Notes: a model not told the origin generated them from the letters alone. DNA of 20,895 nucleotides from Thermoplasmata archaeon (GCA_021797385.1 JAJZZW010000011.1:1-20895); one strand, 5' to 3'. Positions 1 to 7,140 are shown, counted from the first letter of the stretch. Numbers and translations are program-made.

Positions 1-11
1 AGGGGTCTTAC

Positions 12-86
12 GGGGTTGTAGCTTAGCTTGGTTGGAGCACCCGGCTGATAACCGGGAGGTCACCGGTTCAAATCCGGTCAGCCCCA
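12..86 (+). tRNA. tRNA-Ile (GAU anticodon)
   Basis: The 75-base cloverleaf can be folded by eye. The acceptor stem pairs GGGGTTG with CAGCCCC, followed by discriminator A. The anticodon stem CCCGG/CCGGG encloses the loop CTGATAA, giving anticodon GAT (isoleucine). The T arm is ACCGG-TTCAAAT-CCGGT. There is no intron and no encoded CCA. The 3' portion (from base 68) also encodes the last codons of the integrase on the opposite strand, so the gene doubles as the integration target. Confidence 0.96.
68..86. other. Probable left attachment site within tRNA-Ile
   Basis: The 3' end of the tRNA and the last six codons plus stop of the integrase gene occupy the same bases. Archaeal and bacterial elements often carry a copy of a tRNA 3' end so that integration rebuilds the tRNA. 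The exact core is unknown because no second copy of this sequence was found inside the window. The matching right attachment site would therefore lie beyond the right edge, or the element has lost it. Confidence 0.55.
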
Positions 87-1021
87 TCGGGTGCAGGTGC
101 GGGTACAAACATTTTTGAACCCCCTGGGCCTTTTTCCGTTTTTTGCCATCGCTTGAAAACCCTGTTGTATACGTCTTTTATGGAATGTGCCACTTCCTCG
201 CTGGTGATGTGGGTGTACCTCTGGGTGGTGGCAAGGCTCGAATGCCCCAAATGGATTTGCACCTGCCTGATGTCCACCGGAATGCTTCCGCGATAGCCTA
301 AAAGAAGCATTGTTGCGCACTTATGCCTGGCAGCATGGGCATGGAACCTGGGCACCCCTGCCTTCGCCCCAATTTCCTTTATCCTCTTTCTTGCATATGG
401 GTATGATATCCTTCCTGACTTGGTTGTGAATAGCGCCTTGGGATCTGTTGCATACCTGTAATTGTTCACATAATTGTTAAGGGCATCCATCGCCCTGTCA
501 GGGAGGCCAACAGTCCTGGGCTTCTCACCCTTCTCGCTCTTTACGTATATGCCTGGGTCCCTGATGTCCTCTATGTTTAATCTTATCAGTTCGCCTATCC
601 TGATTCCCCCGAAGAAGAGCATGTGCATTATTGACGTGTCCCTGGATGCTGCTGATTTATCCGGTGATCTTCCTGCGGCTGCTATTATCCTCTCCATCTC
701 ATCGTCTGTGGGGAACCATGCCTCTGGCGTCCTTGCTTCCTTTAGGTGCGGCAGTGCAACATCCAGGTTCCTGTACCTTATCCATACCCTCAAGTCCTTG
801 AATTCATGGTTTAATGCACTTTCGGTTGCGCCTTTCCGCAGTCTCATGCTCACGTATGACTGCAGCGATTCCTGATCTAAATTATAGAGGTCTATGGATT
901 TCCCCAATTGCTTCAGCCTCCTTTTGGCCCTCTCTACGGTTGACCGGGAATATGCACCGTAGGATATTGCCCAGTCATCCATTTTTGCTAAGTCTGCCGG
1001 TAGATTGCCTGATGGCTTCAT
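68..1021 (-). CDS. Tyrosine recombinase (integrase), full length
   Basis: A 317-residue site-specific recombinase that would cut and rejoin DNA at the adjacent tRNA-Ile. The N-terminal ~100 residues form an arm/SAM-like DNA-binding domain. The catalytic domain follows with R141 (in GGIRIGEL), H229-A-A-R232, the LGH signature ending at H260 and the nucleophile Y269 (TTQRYTH). All classical catalytic positions are present, so it is probably active. The last codons lie inside the tRNA gene, typical of an integrated element whose integrase borders the attachment site. The start is supported by an excellent SD, GGAGG, six bases ahead of ATG. The ATG overlaps the stop of the upstream small ORF (ATGA). 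It is unlike SSV-type integrases, where insertion splits the gene. Confidence 0.93.
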   Translation of the reverse strand: MKPSGNLPADLAKMDDWAISYGAYSRSTVERAKRRLKQLGKSIDLYNLDQESLQSYVSMRLRKGATESALNHEFKDLRVWIRYRNLDVALPHLKEARTPEAWFPTDDEMERIIAAAGRSPDKSAASRDTSIMHMLFFGGIRIGELIRLNIEDIRDPGIYVKSEKGEKPRTVGLPDRAMDALNNYVNNYRYATDPKALFTTKSGRISYPYARKRIKEIGAKAGVPRFHAHAARHKCATMLLLGYRGSIPVDIRQVQIHLGHSSLATTQRYTHITSEEVAHSIKDVYNRVFKRWQKTEKGPGGSKMFVPAPAPDGADRI

Positions 1022-1230
1022 TCAATGCCTCCTGATATTGGGAATGGTTGACATCGTTCTGACATCCATACATATGGTGCATTTGTATTTGAAAATTTGA
1101 GGATTACAGTTAAGGTAAATGTATATCGGCAATTGAGATGCACGAAAGTAATTATTTCCTGATGGGTCGATGAAATATCTGAATTTGGAGAAACTGAATC
1201 TTTATGCTGTATATTATTTATAAATTGCAT
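1018..1230 (-). CDS. Small hypothetical protein between AbrB regulator and integrase
   Basis: A 70-codon ORF with no recognised family. Its coding content is unremarkable, but its context favours a real gene. Its ATG overlaps the stop of the AbrB gene (TAATG) and is preceded by AAAGGTGA, a good SD for these archaea, seven bases upstream. Its TGA overlaps the integrase ATG (ATGA). Start-stop overlap on both sides is the usual sign of translational coupling in an operon AbrB - this ORF - integrase. If real, it could be an excision or integration accessory factor, which is inference only. A TATA-like TTTATAAATAATATA lies at its own 5' end, so this stretch could instead be a leader for the integrase. 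Confidence 0.4.
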   Translation of the reverse strand: MQFINNIQHKDSVSPNSDISSTHQEIITFVHLNCRYTFTLTVILKFSNTNAPYVWMSERCQPFPISGGIE

Positions 1231-1412
1231 TATAGTTTCACCTTTGATTTGTTATTCCCAGATGACGTTGATACATCGGTGTTATCATGGTGAATTACAT
1301 CAATAATTTCCACTATTAATTGGTCACCGCTGACTATATTCAATAACGATCTAACGCTCATTGGGAGCTGAGCTCTTCCATTTGTTGTTATGTTTAGGAT
1401 TATCCTAGTCAT
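1230..1412 (-). CDS. AbrB/SpoVT-family swapped-hairpin transcription factor
   Basis: A 60-residue protein with the AbrB fold signature: an N-terminal strand, then TTNGRAQLPMSVRSLL and a GDQLIVEI strand (residues ~9-37), matching the usual pattern of Gly, small polar, I/L-P, R-x-L-L and GD. Members dimerise by swapping hairpins and bind AT-rich operators, often as autorepressors or antitoxins. No toxin gene is adjacent; instead the integrase lies downstream, so control of integration or excision is the likely role. The start codon lies about 25 bases from a TATA-like element inside the divergent promoter with paired TACC-N6-GGTA sites, suggesting autoregulation. The C-terminal ~15 residues are polar and probably disordered. 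Confidence 0.82.
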   Translation of the reverse strand: MTRIILNITTNGRAQLPMSVRSLLNIVSGDQLIVEIIDVIHHDNTDVSTSSGNNKSKVKL

Positions 1413-1419
1413 ATTCTAT

Positions 1420-1475
1420 TACCATATTAGGTATTAGATATTTGTATATAAATATACCTATTACCAAAAACGGTA
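1420..1475. promoter_or_regulatory. Divergent promoter with two TACC-N6-GGTA operator-like sites
   Basis: Two inverted repeats of identical geometry, TACC-ATATTA-GGTA (1420-1433) and TACC-AAAAAC-GGTA (1462-1475), flank an AT-rich TATA region (TTTGTATATAAATATA, around 1441-1456). Their centres are 42 bases apart, about four helical turns, so bound dimers would sit on the same DNA face. The TATA region serves the AbrB gene leftward, and transcription to the winged-helix gene at 1527 goes rightward. The likely binder is the AbrB protein or the winged-helix protein; this is inference. Confidence 0.55.
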
Positions 1476-1526
1476 TATGATACAATAGAATAATTTACAT
1501 GCAATATGTGTATACCATCTTTGTAA

Positions 1527-1811
1527 ATGGAAGACCCACTTGATATAAGACATGGAAATAAAATTCTTCTCTTTATGCTAGAAAAGGGAGAAATAAAAAA
1601 AACCGACCTGTTAGAAGTTTTAAGTTCTTCTGATTCATTAAGCAGGAGTTTACAAGCACTTCAAAACTTTAAACTTATTAAAATGGAAACCAAAATTATC
1701 GGGAGAAAAGTTATTATGATAAAGTTGACAGACTTGGGAAAAGAAGTTGCCAAACAATTGAAGAAAGCTGATGATATATTAAAATATTACAATAGAACAA
1801 AAAATGATTGA
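1527..1811 (+). CDS. Winged-helix transcriptional regulator (paralogue of the one at 9449)
   Basis: A 94-residue small winged helix-turn-helix protein. Helices cover LDIRHGNKILLFMLE and IKKTDLLEVL, the recognition helix is SSSDSLSRSLQAL, and the wing is IKMETKIIGRKVIMIKLT. A C-terminal helix (VAKQLKKADDIL) suits dimerisation. This is the PadR/MarR-like archaeal class. About 60 of 80 aligned residues are identical to the N-terminal domain of the protein at 9449, and the two genes remain similar at DNA level, so they arose by a fairly recent duplication. Both head a rightward gene cluster and share TATACCAT just ahead of the start, a candidate common operator. This copy lacks the zinc ribbon of its paralogue. 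Confidence 0.8.
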   Translation: MEDPLDIRHGNKILLFMLEKGEIKKTDLLEVLSSSDSLSRSLQALQNFKLIKMETKIIGRKVIMIKLTDLGKEVAKQLKKADDILKYYNRTKND

Positions 1812-1922
1812 TACAATGGAATAAATTATAATAAGTAAATATGCCTAATAAACGGAACTAAAGTGGATAGAAATGTGGATATGGCATGTAATGCAGGGGG
1901 AAGTTCGAATAAAGGTGATTTA

Positions 1923-2957
1923 ATGGAAATTGAATTCAAAAATATAGAACCGGATAAAGATTATTTTACTCCAACATTAAGGCTTGACATAATGTGGAAA
2001 TATAGTCATGAAAAGGAAGCTATGTTAAATGCTTTTGGAAAATTGATACACAAAGGAAAAGTCATAGGGCGTCTTGAATTAGATACTCATAATATTGAGT
2101 TTAACATAAAACCATCGGACCCCTTTAGTAATGTCAATAACGAGGATAGGACTAACTTATCATTTACCATCGAACTTGATGCTAAACTCTCTAATATTAT
2201 CAATAATTCTAGAAAAAAGGATTCTAAGGGAGATATATTACTCAAGGCTGAAATTACAACTGTATATATATTGAACGAGATGAGTGTCACATTTGTAAGG
2301 GAGTATAAGGCCAATGATTGGACATCCTCTGCGGATCAGAAAAAACATATACGACAATCAATAGGAGCCGATGCCGATGATGCGAGTTTCTTAATGTATT
2401 CTTACCCTAAGTCCAAGTTCTGGCAACAAAATCCAAATTTGAATATTTTGTCGGCTCGTGCTGATTATTCATACATTACTATTAGGCATATAACAAAGGT
2501 CTTGGATATCACTATTAAGGGGTCTGACTGGGTACACGATTTCCTTCCAATATTGGGAATGGGTGAATACGAAGTAATAGAAATTCCTAGGATTAATGAG
2601 ATTGAAGAGCTGAGAGATATCATGGGCATGCTAAATAAAGCCAAGCAGAAGCTTTACGTTGATCTTGACATTGGCGCAAGCTTAACAAGTTTGAGGAACT
2701 CTCTAGTAAAATTCGAGGAATTCGTTAGTAATAATGGCGGGTTTGATAAGTTATTTAAGGATAACAACAATATCATTGATCTCGCTAGGAATATGCAGCA
2801 GAAGCTACATGGAGCAGCTTCAAGATCAGAAGACAGCACAGCTTCGCATACCGGGGGTGCCAAAGTTGAGGGTTATGAGGCGGAATCTATGATTTTCATG
2901 GCATATTCTCTCTACAAGCTGGTGAATGATAGAATCAAGAGCAATAGAGTTGAATAG
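1923..2957 (+). CDS. Unrecognised 344-residue protein following a winged-helix regulator
   Basis: No family is recognised. The N-terminal ~225 residues alternate short hydrophobic strands (LRLDIMWKY, NLSFTIELDAKL, YSYITIRHITKVLDITIKG), suggesting beta-rich domains. The C-terminal ~110 residues look helical (IEELRDIMGMLNKAKQKL and onwards) with a Ser/Thr/Gly-rich linker. No signal peptide or membrane segment is seen. The frame extends upstream to a GTG at 1863, but the ATG at 1923 is preceded by AAAGGTGAT, so it is taken as the start. It follows the winged-helix gene in the same direction, so the pair may form a regulator-effector unit. It is intact, in contrast to the damaged genes that follow. 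Confidence 0.7.
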   Translation: MEIEFKNIEPDKDYFTPTLRLDIMWKYSHEKEAMLNAFGKLIHKGKVIGRLELDTHNIEFNIKPSDPFSNVNNEDRTNLSFTIELDAKLSNIINNSRKKDSKGDILLKAEITTVYILNEMSVTFVREYKANDWTSSADQKKHIRQSIGADADDASFLMYSYPKSKFWQQNPNLNILSARADYSYITIRHITKVLDITIKGSDWVHDFLPILGMGEYEVIEIPRINEIEELRDIMGMLNKAKQKLYVDLDIGASLTSLRNSLVKFEEFVSNNGGFDKLFKDNNNIIDLARNMQQKLHGAASRSEDSTASHTGGAKVEGYEAESMIFMAYSLYKLVNDRIKSNRVE

Positions 2958-2958
2958 T

Positions 2959-3036
2959 ATGGTAAAGTATAAAGTCGTGTTCCACAACCAGAGTATGCCG
3001 AAATTTTTTATGCACGCCGGGGCGAAGCTGGAATAA
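2959..3036 (+). CDS. Possible 25-residue small protein
   Basis: The ATG lies one base after the stop of the preceding gene and the reading frame runs 25 codons, ending at TAA. The product is basic with aromatic residues (starts MVKYKVVFHNQS). The stop is followed directly by an SD-like AAAGGTGAT for the next gene, so the spacing fits a compact operon. It lies in the same frame as the next, broken gene but is separated from it by TAA-AGG-TGA. It could be a real microprotein or the stump of a longer gene. Confidence 0.25.
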   Translation: MVKYKVVFHNQSMPKFFMHAGAKLE

Positions 3037-3046
3037 AGGTGATTTT

Positions 3047-3768
3047 TTGATAGGAAGACGTTTGTTGATTTACCAAGGGAAATAGAAATAAAATCGATAA
3101 TAGATAAGCTACAGGGTCTTGAAGGAACTAATTTTCAATCACTTAGAAAAGATAATTATACAATTACTGAGGTAAAATCGGGGGATATTAGAGGCTTTTT
3201 TGATGCAGAGAAAGATTCAAGAGATTTTGTTCCAGTGATAATATCATTTAATGTCAAGGTTGAAACTAAAAAGCCTATTTTAAATTCTTCTAAGACAGAT
3301 ATAATATTAGAAACATATGAAAGTGAATTCCCAGACAACGTATATTTCTGGCTCTTTAAAGATAAGATTATTTTCGCAAGCGTATCAAAATCCAGAAATT
3401 ATTTAATAAAAGTATTAAACTCAGTATTACCTTTTGAAATAAAAATACCGTATTATGATGTTAATAAACTACATAAAGACTACAAAAAAACAGGAAAAAT
3501 TCATGGCTATGGCTTTACAGGAAGGAAAGATTCAGCACATTCCGGGGCACTTTATTTCCCAACTGGCATAGATGCAAATGATAAAATGGTACAGGAAACT
3601 GATACCGTTGGAAAATCTTTTGTCTCTTTAAAAGACATTTTTGATGATGTTGACTTCACAGTATATGGATCTGGTGCCATTGTTATAAGTAAAGCCTGGT
3701 ATAGCATGTCAAAATACGTAGATAATCTTATACAAATAAAGAATTTCCTTAAACCATATGAAATCTAA
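3047..3768 (+). pseudogene. Unrecognised gene with a damaged 5' end
   Basis: An open frame without any stop runs from 3043 to 3768 (ending KNFLKPYEI). The first ATG/GTG/TTG in that frame is a GTG at 3235, well inside sequence that reads as coding (FVDLPREIEIKSIIDKLQ and onward). A strong SD, AAAGGTGAT (3036-3044), stands three bases before a TTG at 3047, but that TTG is in another frame and stops after 12 codons. One additional base near 3055-3060 would join TTG to the long frame and give 240 residues, so a one-base deletion or a sequence error is the simplest reading. If not broken, translation from GTG 3235 gives 177 residues. There is a central Gly-rich stretch (HGYGFTGRKDSAHSG) and no recognised family. 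Confidence 0.5.
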
Positions 3769-3780
3769 TTATTCGTAATA

Positions 3781-3790
3781 TTTAAATTAA
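3781..3790 (+). promoter_or_regulatory. TATA box for the gene at 3811
   Basis: TTTAAATTAA stands 21-30 bases ahead of the ATG at 3811, the distance expected for a leaderless archaeal transcript. No SD is seen before that ATG. Confidence 0.45.
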
Positions 3791-3810
3791 TCATAAACAT
3801 AACAATATAT

Positions 3811-4413
3811 ATGATAGATTTTCTATCACAATTTGTAAGGGATTTATTAATTACGGTAAGTGCCACATTAATCGTATCACTCTTAGTATTTGTTTTTAGG
3901 ATAACTATCTTAGTACACGTTTTGGAATTTATATTCTGAATTTCAAATAAAGATATTGAAATAAAGGCCTTTAGTCTTTCAATAGTTTATGATCAAACTT
4001 TTAATTTTGATTCACTTGAAGGAATAGGAAAGAGATTATCTGGTAATGGCTTTGGAATTAAATTCATTGATATGTATGATTTTATAGTAAACAAGACATT
4101 TTCTTATGATATTAAGATAAATAGTGGTTTTGATAACAACGATCTGGAACTTGAAGAAATACCCAATTCAATTGAAATTTCACCGTTAGAACAGAAATTC
4201 TCTTACAGAAGTGGTATTAATGATCTCGCTGCGGAACTTTATACAATACTTCAGAATTTAAGCAGCCTTGGTGTTTGCCAATATTATATAAACATAGTAT
4301 TAAATGGGAAGGCTCAAAGAATTCATTTAGAGGATACAAATGGCATGGCACGTGAGGTACGGAAACAAACTGCCGGTGGCAGGTGGGGTAATTCCTATTC
4401 AAATTTACTCTAA
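3811..4413 (+). pseudogene. Membrane-anchored protein interrupted by one in-frame TGA
   Basis: The ATG at 3811 begins a frame with a strong transmembrane helix (residues ~14-40: LITVSATLIVSLLVFVF and on). TGA at 3937-3939 stops it after 42 codons. The same frame then continues uninterrupted to 4413, encoding ~157 more residues of soluble character (SNKDIEIKAFSLS, then the region after the ATG at 4072). The whole therefore reads as a 200-residue protein with an N-terminal anchor and an exposed domain, disrupted by a single codon, for example TGG to TGA. Alternatives are a genuine 42-residue membrane peptide followed by a separate gene starting at 4072 (113 residues), or readthrough. The family is not recognised. 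Confidence 0.55.
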
Positions 4414-4679
4414 AATTATCATTTAGCCCCTCTTTATTATCTTTTATAACTTTAAGCTTAGTGTAATGTTTTTAAGTCTCCTTTTATAAGAGTGTAATAT
4501 TTTTCCTGTACTTTTATTTTGTATGTACAGAAAATAGTAACAGGATAAAATATTCTTACTAATTTGCTAAATAATTACATTATCCTTAATTATAAAAAGA
4601 AAATTATTTTAAATAATATAAATACTCTGATCAATTAAAAATATTGACAAAAGTTGATTTTATTCTAGTCTTTTTTAGT
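4414..4679. other. AT-rich intergenic region with IS-end-like fragments
   Basis: No gene is seen. The stretch contains ATTACATTATC at 4574-4584, identical to the terminal 11 bases of the neighbouring insertion sequence. It also has TGTAATATTTTTCCTGTA (from 4493), resembling the other end. An inverted repeat CCTGTAC/GTACAG (about 4505-4530) could form a hairpin. These may be remnants of an older IS copy or a miniature derivative, but no target duplication is visible. Confidence 0.35.
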
Positions 4680-4687
4680 TAAAAAAT
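4680..4687. repeat. Left target-site duplication of the IS256-family element
   Basis: TAAAAAAT stands directly before the left inverted repeat and recurs directly after the right one at 5950-5957. Eight bases is the size typical of IS256-family transposition. Confidence 0.85.
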
Positions 4688-5949
4688 GATAATGTAATAT
4701 GTTTACTGTAAATTCAAATGACCCTTTACCATTATCCTTAATCAACCTCCATATTTATGTATTTCCTTAACAGCCATTCCTCATTGATGTCCATTGCTAT
4801 TGAAACAACCAATCTCATCAATGAATCACTATTGGGAAATGCACCTATCTTTCTTGTCCTTCTCTTCAATTCCCTATTGAATCTCTCTGTTACATTGTTT
4901 GTATGAAGTTTCCTGCTATGTTCTCCAGGGAATGATATGTATGAATACAATGAATCATACCATTTATAGAACATGTCAATGGATTTATCAAGCTTCAATT
5001 TCTCCATTCTGTCTATTGCTATCTTGAACAGTGATTCATCCATTAGAGCCTCTGACACTATCTTTGATATATCCTTCCACTGTTCCTTTCCCATGGTCTT
5101 TCTTAAATTCTTAAGGAAATGGAAATGGCAGTACTGCCATAATGATCCTGGAAATGACTCTTTAACTGCATTCATTATCCCCTTATGGCCATCTGATATT
5201 ACCAGTTGTACTCCTGTCAATCCTCTTTCCTTGAGCTTAAAGAAGAAATTATTCCAGTCCATCTCATCCTCTGAATTATAGATATCCATGGAAAGAATCT
5301 GCCTTATTCCATTGCTGTTTATACCTATTGATGTGTATAATGCCATTGATCTGTATTTGCTGTTTTCCCTGACCTTAAAGTAAGTAGCATCTATGTACAG
5401 GTATTTTATTGGTTCATCTATCCTTGTTTCTAAGAATTCCTTAACTTTTATATCAAGGTCCTTATTCAGTGATGATACATACTCAGGCGATACATTCACT
5501 CCTAAGCTATTTATTATATTGTTAACAGACCTGGTAGATACTCCATTGATGTATGATTCTGCTATTACAGAGTTTAAAGCCTTTTCAACAGTGGAGTATT
5601 TGTCAAATACCTTAGTTGTAAAAGATCCTGACCTTATATCAGGCTTGTCTAATGTCAGTTCTCCATCTAATGTCTTTAATTTCCTCTTCTTGTAACCATT
5701 CCTGTATCCTGTCCTTTTATTGTTTCTTTCATATTTATCAGCATTTAATTGTTCAATGGCCTCCTGATCCATTACATTGTTTAAAAACCATGTAATCAAT
5801 TCTTTCTTTCCCTCTTTTCTATCATTTATGAAAAGCTTTATTAGTTCTTCTATACTTATTAATTGACTCTTTGCATTTGTCATTTTGTTTACCTCATTAT
5901 GATATTGCAAGGAGTCATTTTAAATTTACAGCAAAAGAATTACATTATC
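4688..5949 (-). mobile_element. Complete IS256-family insertion sequence
   Basis: The element is 1262 bp. Its ends are inverted repeats: GATAATGTAAT at 4688 pairs with ATTACATTATC ending at 5949. The similarity continues inward (CTGTAAATTCAAATGAC on the left against CTGTAAATTTAAAATGAC read from the right). Identical 8-bp duplications flank it. It holds one transposase gene reading leftward. Intact ends, duplication and ORF indicate a recent, possibly active insertion. It landed in intergenic sequence, and the joined flanks would read through without interrupting a gene. Confidence 0.92.
4738..5910 (-). CDS. IS256-family transposase (DDE, mutator-like)
   Basis: A 390-residue transposase, the usual length for the family. 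The catalytic triad is visible: D174 (YIDATYFK), D240 (LVISDGHKG) and E342 (NNVTERFNRELKRR). Between the second and third acids is the family signature WQYCHFHFLKNLRK (residues ~258-271). The enzyme catalyses copy-out/paste-in movement through a circular intermediate in this family. An internal ATG at codon 10 (start 5883) is an equally possible start and would align better with typical N-termini. The gene is AT-rich and intact. Confidence 0.96.
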   Translation of the reverse strand: MQYHNEVNKMTNAKSQLISIEELIKLFINDRKEGKKELITWFLNNVMDQEAIEQLNADKYERNNKRTGYRNGYKKRKLKTLDGELTLDKPDIRSGSFTTKVFDKYSTVEKALNSVIAESYINGVSTRSVNNIINSLGVNVSPEYVSSLNKDLDIKVKEFLETRIDEPIKYLYIDATYFKVRENSKYRSMALYTSIGINSNGIRQILSMDIYNSEDEMDWNNFFFKLKERGLTGVQLVISDGHKGIMNAVKESFPGSLWQYCHFHFLKNLRKTMGKEQWKDISKIVSEALMDESLFKIAIDRMEKLKLDKSIDMFYKWYDSLYSYISFPGEHSRKLHTNNVTERFNRELKRRTRKIGAFPNSDSLMRLVVSIAMDINEEWLLRKYINMEVD

Positions 5950-5957
5950 TAAAAAAT
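5950..5957. repeat. Right target-site duplication of the IS256-family element
   Basis: TAAAAAAT directly follows the right terminal inverted repeat and matches 4680-4687 exactly. Confidence 0.85.
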
Positions 5958-5970
5958 CTGTGTGCATTTA

Positions 5971-5980
5971 TTTATATAAT
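5971..5980 (+). promoter_or_regulatory. TATA box for the small membrane protein at 6003
   Basis: TTTATATAAT stands 23-32 bases before the ATG at 6003, which has no SD, the arrangement of a leaderless transcript. The IS lies just upstream but outside this promoter. Confidence 0.5.
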
Positions 5981-6002
5981 ATTTTAGAATATAATTAATT
6001 AT

Positions 6003-6221
6003 ATGAGTAATAATAAAATTGTAAAGATTGTTCCAGGGCTCTTTATTGGATCTATTGTTACTGCGTTCATACCTCGCCTTTTTCAAGCAGTTATTATATC
6101 TCAACAATCTGCAAGGAGCAACAGAATCCCTCCTGTAGATTCGGATCTGATTTTTATTATAGTAATACTTGTGATTGTGGTCGTGGTAAGCTACCCATTA
6201 TATGAAATTTTCGTGGATTAA
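6003..6221 (+). CDS. Small protein with two predicted membrane helices
   Basis: A 72-residue protein of unknown family. There are two hydrophobic segments: residues ~9-32 (VPGLFIGSIVTAFIPRLFQA and on) and ~49-70 (IFIIVILVIVVVVSYPLY). They are joined by a short polar loop rich in Ser, Arg, Pro and Asp, so a hairpin in the membrane is expected. It is well placed behind a TATA box and appears to be a single-gene transcript. The function cannot be inferred from sequence; small membrane proteins of this kind are common in defence islands, for instance as effectors or anchors, but that is context only. Confidence 0.6.
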   Translation: MSNNKIVKIVPGLFIGSIVTAFIPRLFQAVIISQQSARSNRIPPVDSDLIFIIVILVIVVVVSYPLYEIFVD

Positions 6222-6410
6222 TTTGAATTTTTGGCTATCTTCTAATATATACATTGAATTTGTTGCTATAGTAAATTTCAGCAGTTGACATGGGAAATAA
6301 ATGCATAACTACATAGGATCATTAAAAATAGTTTGCAACATCTGTAAGTATGCCAAAAACATTGTACTATCTATGATGGCATAAGTTTTTATTCTTATAA
6401 TTATCCCATT

Positions 6411-7047
6411 ATGATGGAAACCAACAAACTTGAAAATGATATAAGCTTATTTTATAATGAACTGATTAATAGTAAAAAGGAGTATTTGCAATTGTTCTCA
6501 GCTCTTCAGATTCAGATAGAGGGAGGGTTTAGAGGGGAAATTATGCATTGTTTTAAAAAAAAATGGTTATAAGATGACCTCTGAAAATAGGGAGTTTCCA
6601 GTTACTAATAAGGAAAGAAAAAAGGTAGTTCTAAAAGTTAAACTTAACAATGTATCTTACTGGATAGAGTTAAAGCATCTCCTTGTTGGCTATCAAAAGG
6701 GAAATAAGGAAGAAGGCAATCAATATGGAAATTATTTTCCTCTGAATTTTTATTTCTACTCTAGTACATATATCAGCAATGACATTGAAAAATTAAAGAA
6801 GGTATCAGTCGTATCCCAAGAAACAACTTACAAATATGTTCTTGCTTTTTTATCCACAAATTACCCAAAGGACAAAGAAATAAAAAACGGAAAAATTACA
6901 TCAAAAGAAATATTGGAAAAACAGGTTGATAGTATTTTAAATTCCAAGATGAAAGAGGAGCCTTTGATAAACAAGGCACGTCTTATAGCACATGACTTTA
7001 ATGAAGATTGCAACTTTGGATATTTCCTTTTGAAAGTTATAGTGTGA
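6411..7047 (+). CDS. Unrecognised protein, probably one gene split by a frameshift at an A9 run
   Basis: An ATG at 6411 (or 6414), preceded by a TATA-like TTTTTATTCTTATAA, opens a 53-codon frame ending at TAA 6570-6572 just after nine consecutive A (6555-6563). The next ORF, ATG 6574 to 7047 (157 residues), lies in the frame reached if one A is skipped, and that frame is already open from 6520. Joined, they give 211 residues. The A9 run may be a length error, a natural phase-variable tract or a programmed slippage site. If they are separate, the second ORF starts two bases after the first stop and lacks an SD. The product is Lys-rich and soluble, with strand-like segments (VVLKVKLNNVSYWIELKHLL). 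No family is recognised. Confidence 0.5.
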
Positions 7048-7125
7048 AATATTAATACTAATTTAAAAATATCCCCATGAAGGCATTATACGCTTATTAT
7101 CTGTGAAAGAATAAATCCTATAAAC

Positions 7126-7140
7126 CTTTAAATTTATTTA
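7126..7140 (+). promoter_or_regulatory. Promoter of the MvaI/BcnI-type restriction gene
   Basis: CTTTAAATTTATTTA includes a TATA box about 26-35 bases ahead of the ATG at 7162, compatible with a leaderless or nearly leaderless transcript for the restriction-modification operon. Confidence 0.45.

Noticed and set aside
474..875. Plus-strand ORF of 133 codons
   Set aside because: It is antisense to the integrase, which has clear catalytic motifs; the ORF has no recognisable protein features.
68..1021. SSV-type split integrase
   Set aside because: The gene is complete, with both N-terminal and catalytic parts, so integration did not interrupt it.
3937..3939. Selenocysteine codon
   Set aside because: No archaeal SECIS-like element was recognised, the residue context is not redox-like, and the same pattern occurs in unrelated genes.
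4488..4584. Fully defined miniature transposable element
   Set aside because: The left end matches only about 8 of 11 terminal bases and no target duplication flanks the unit; kept only as a low-interest observation.
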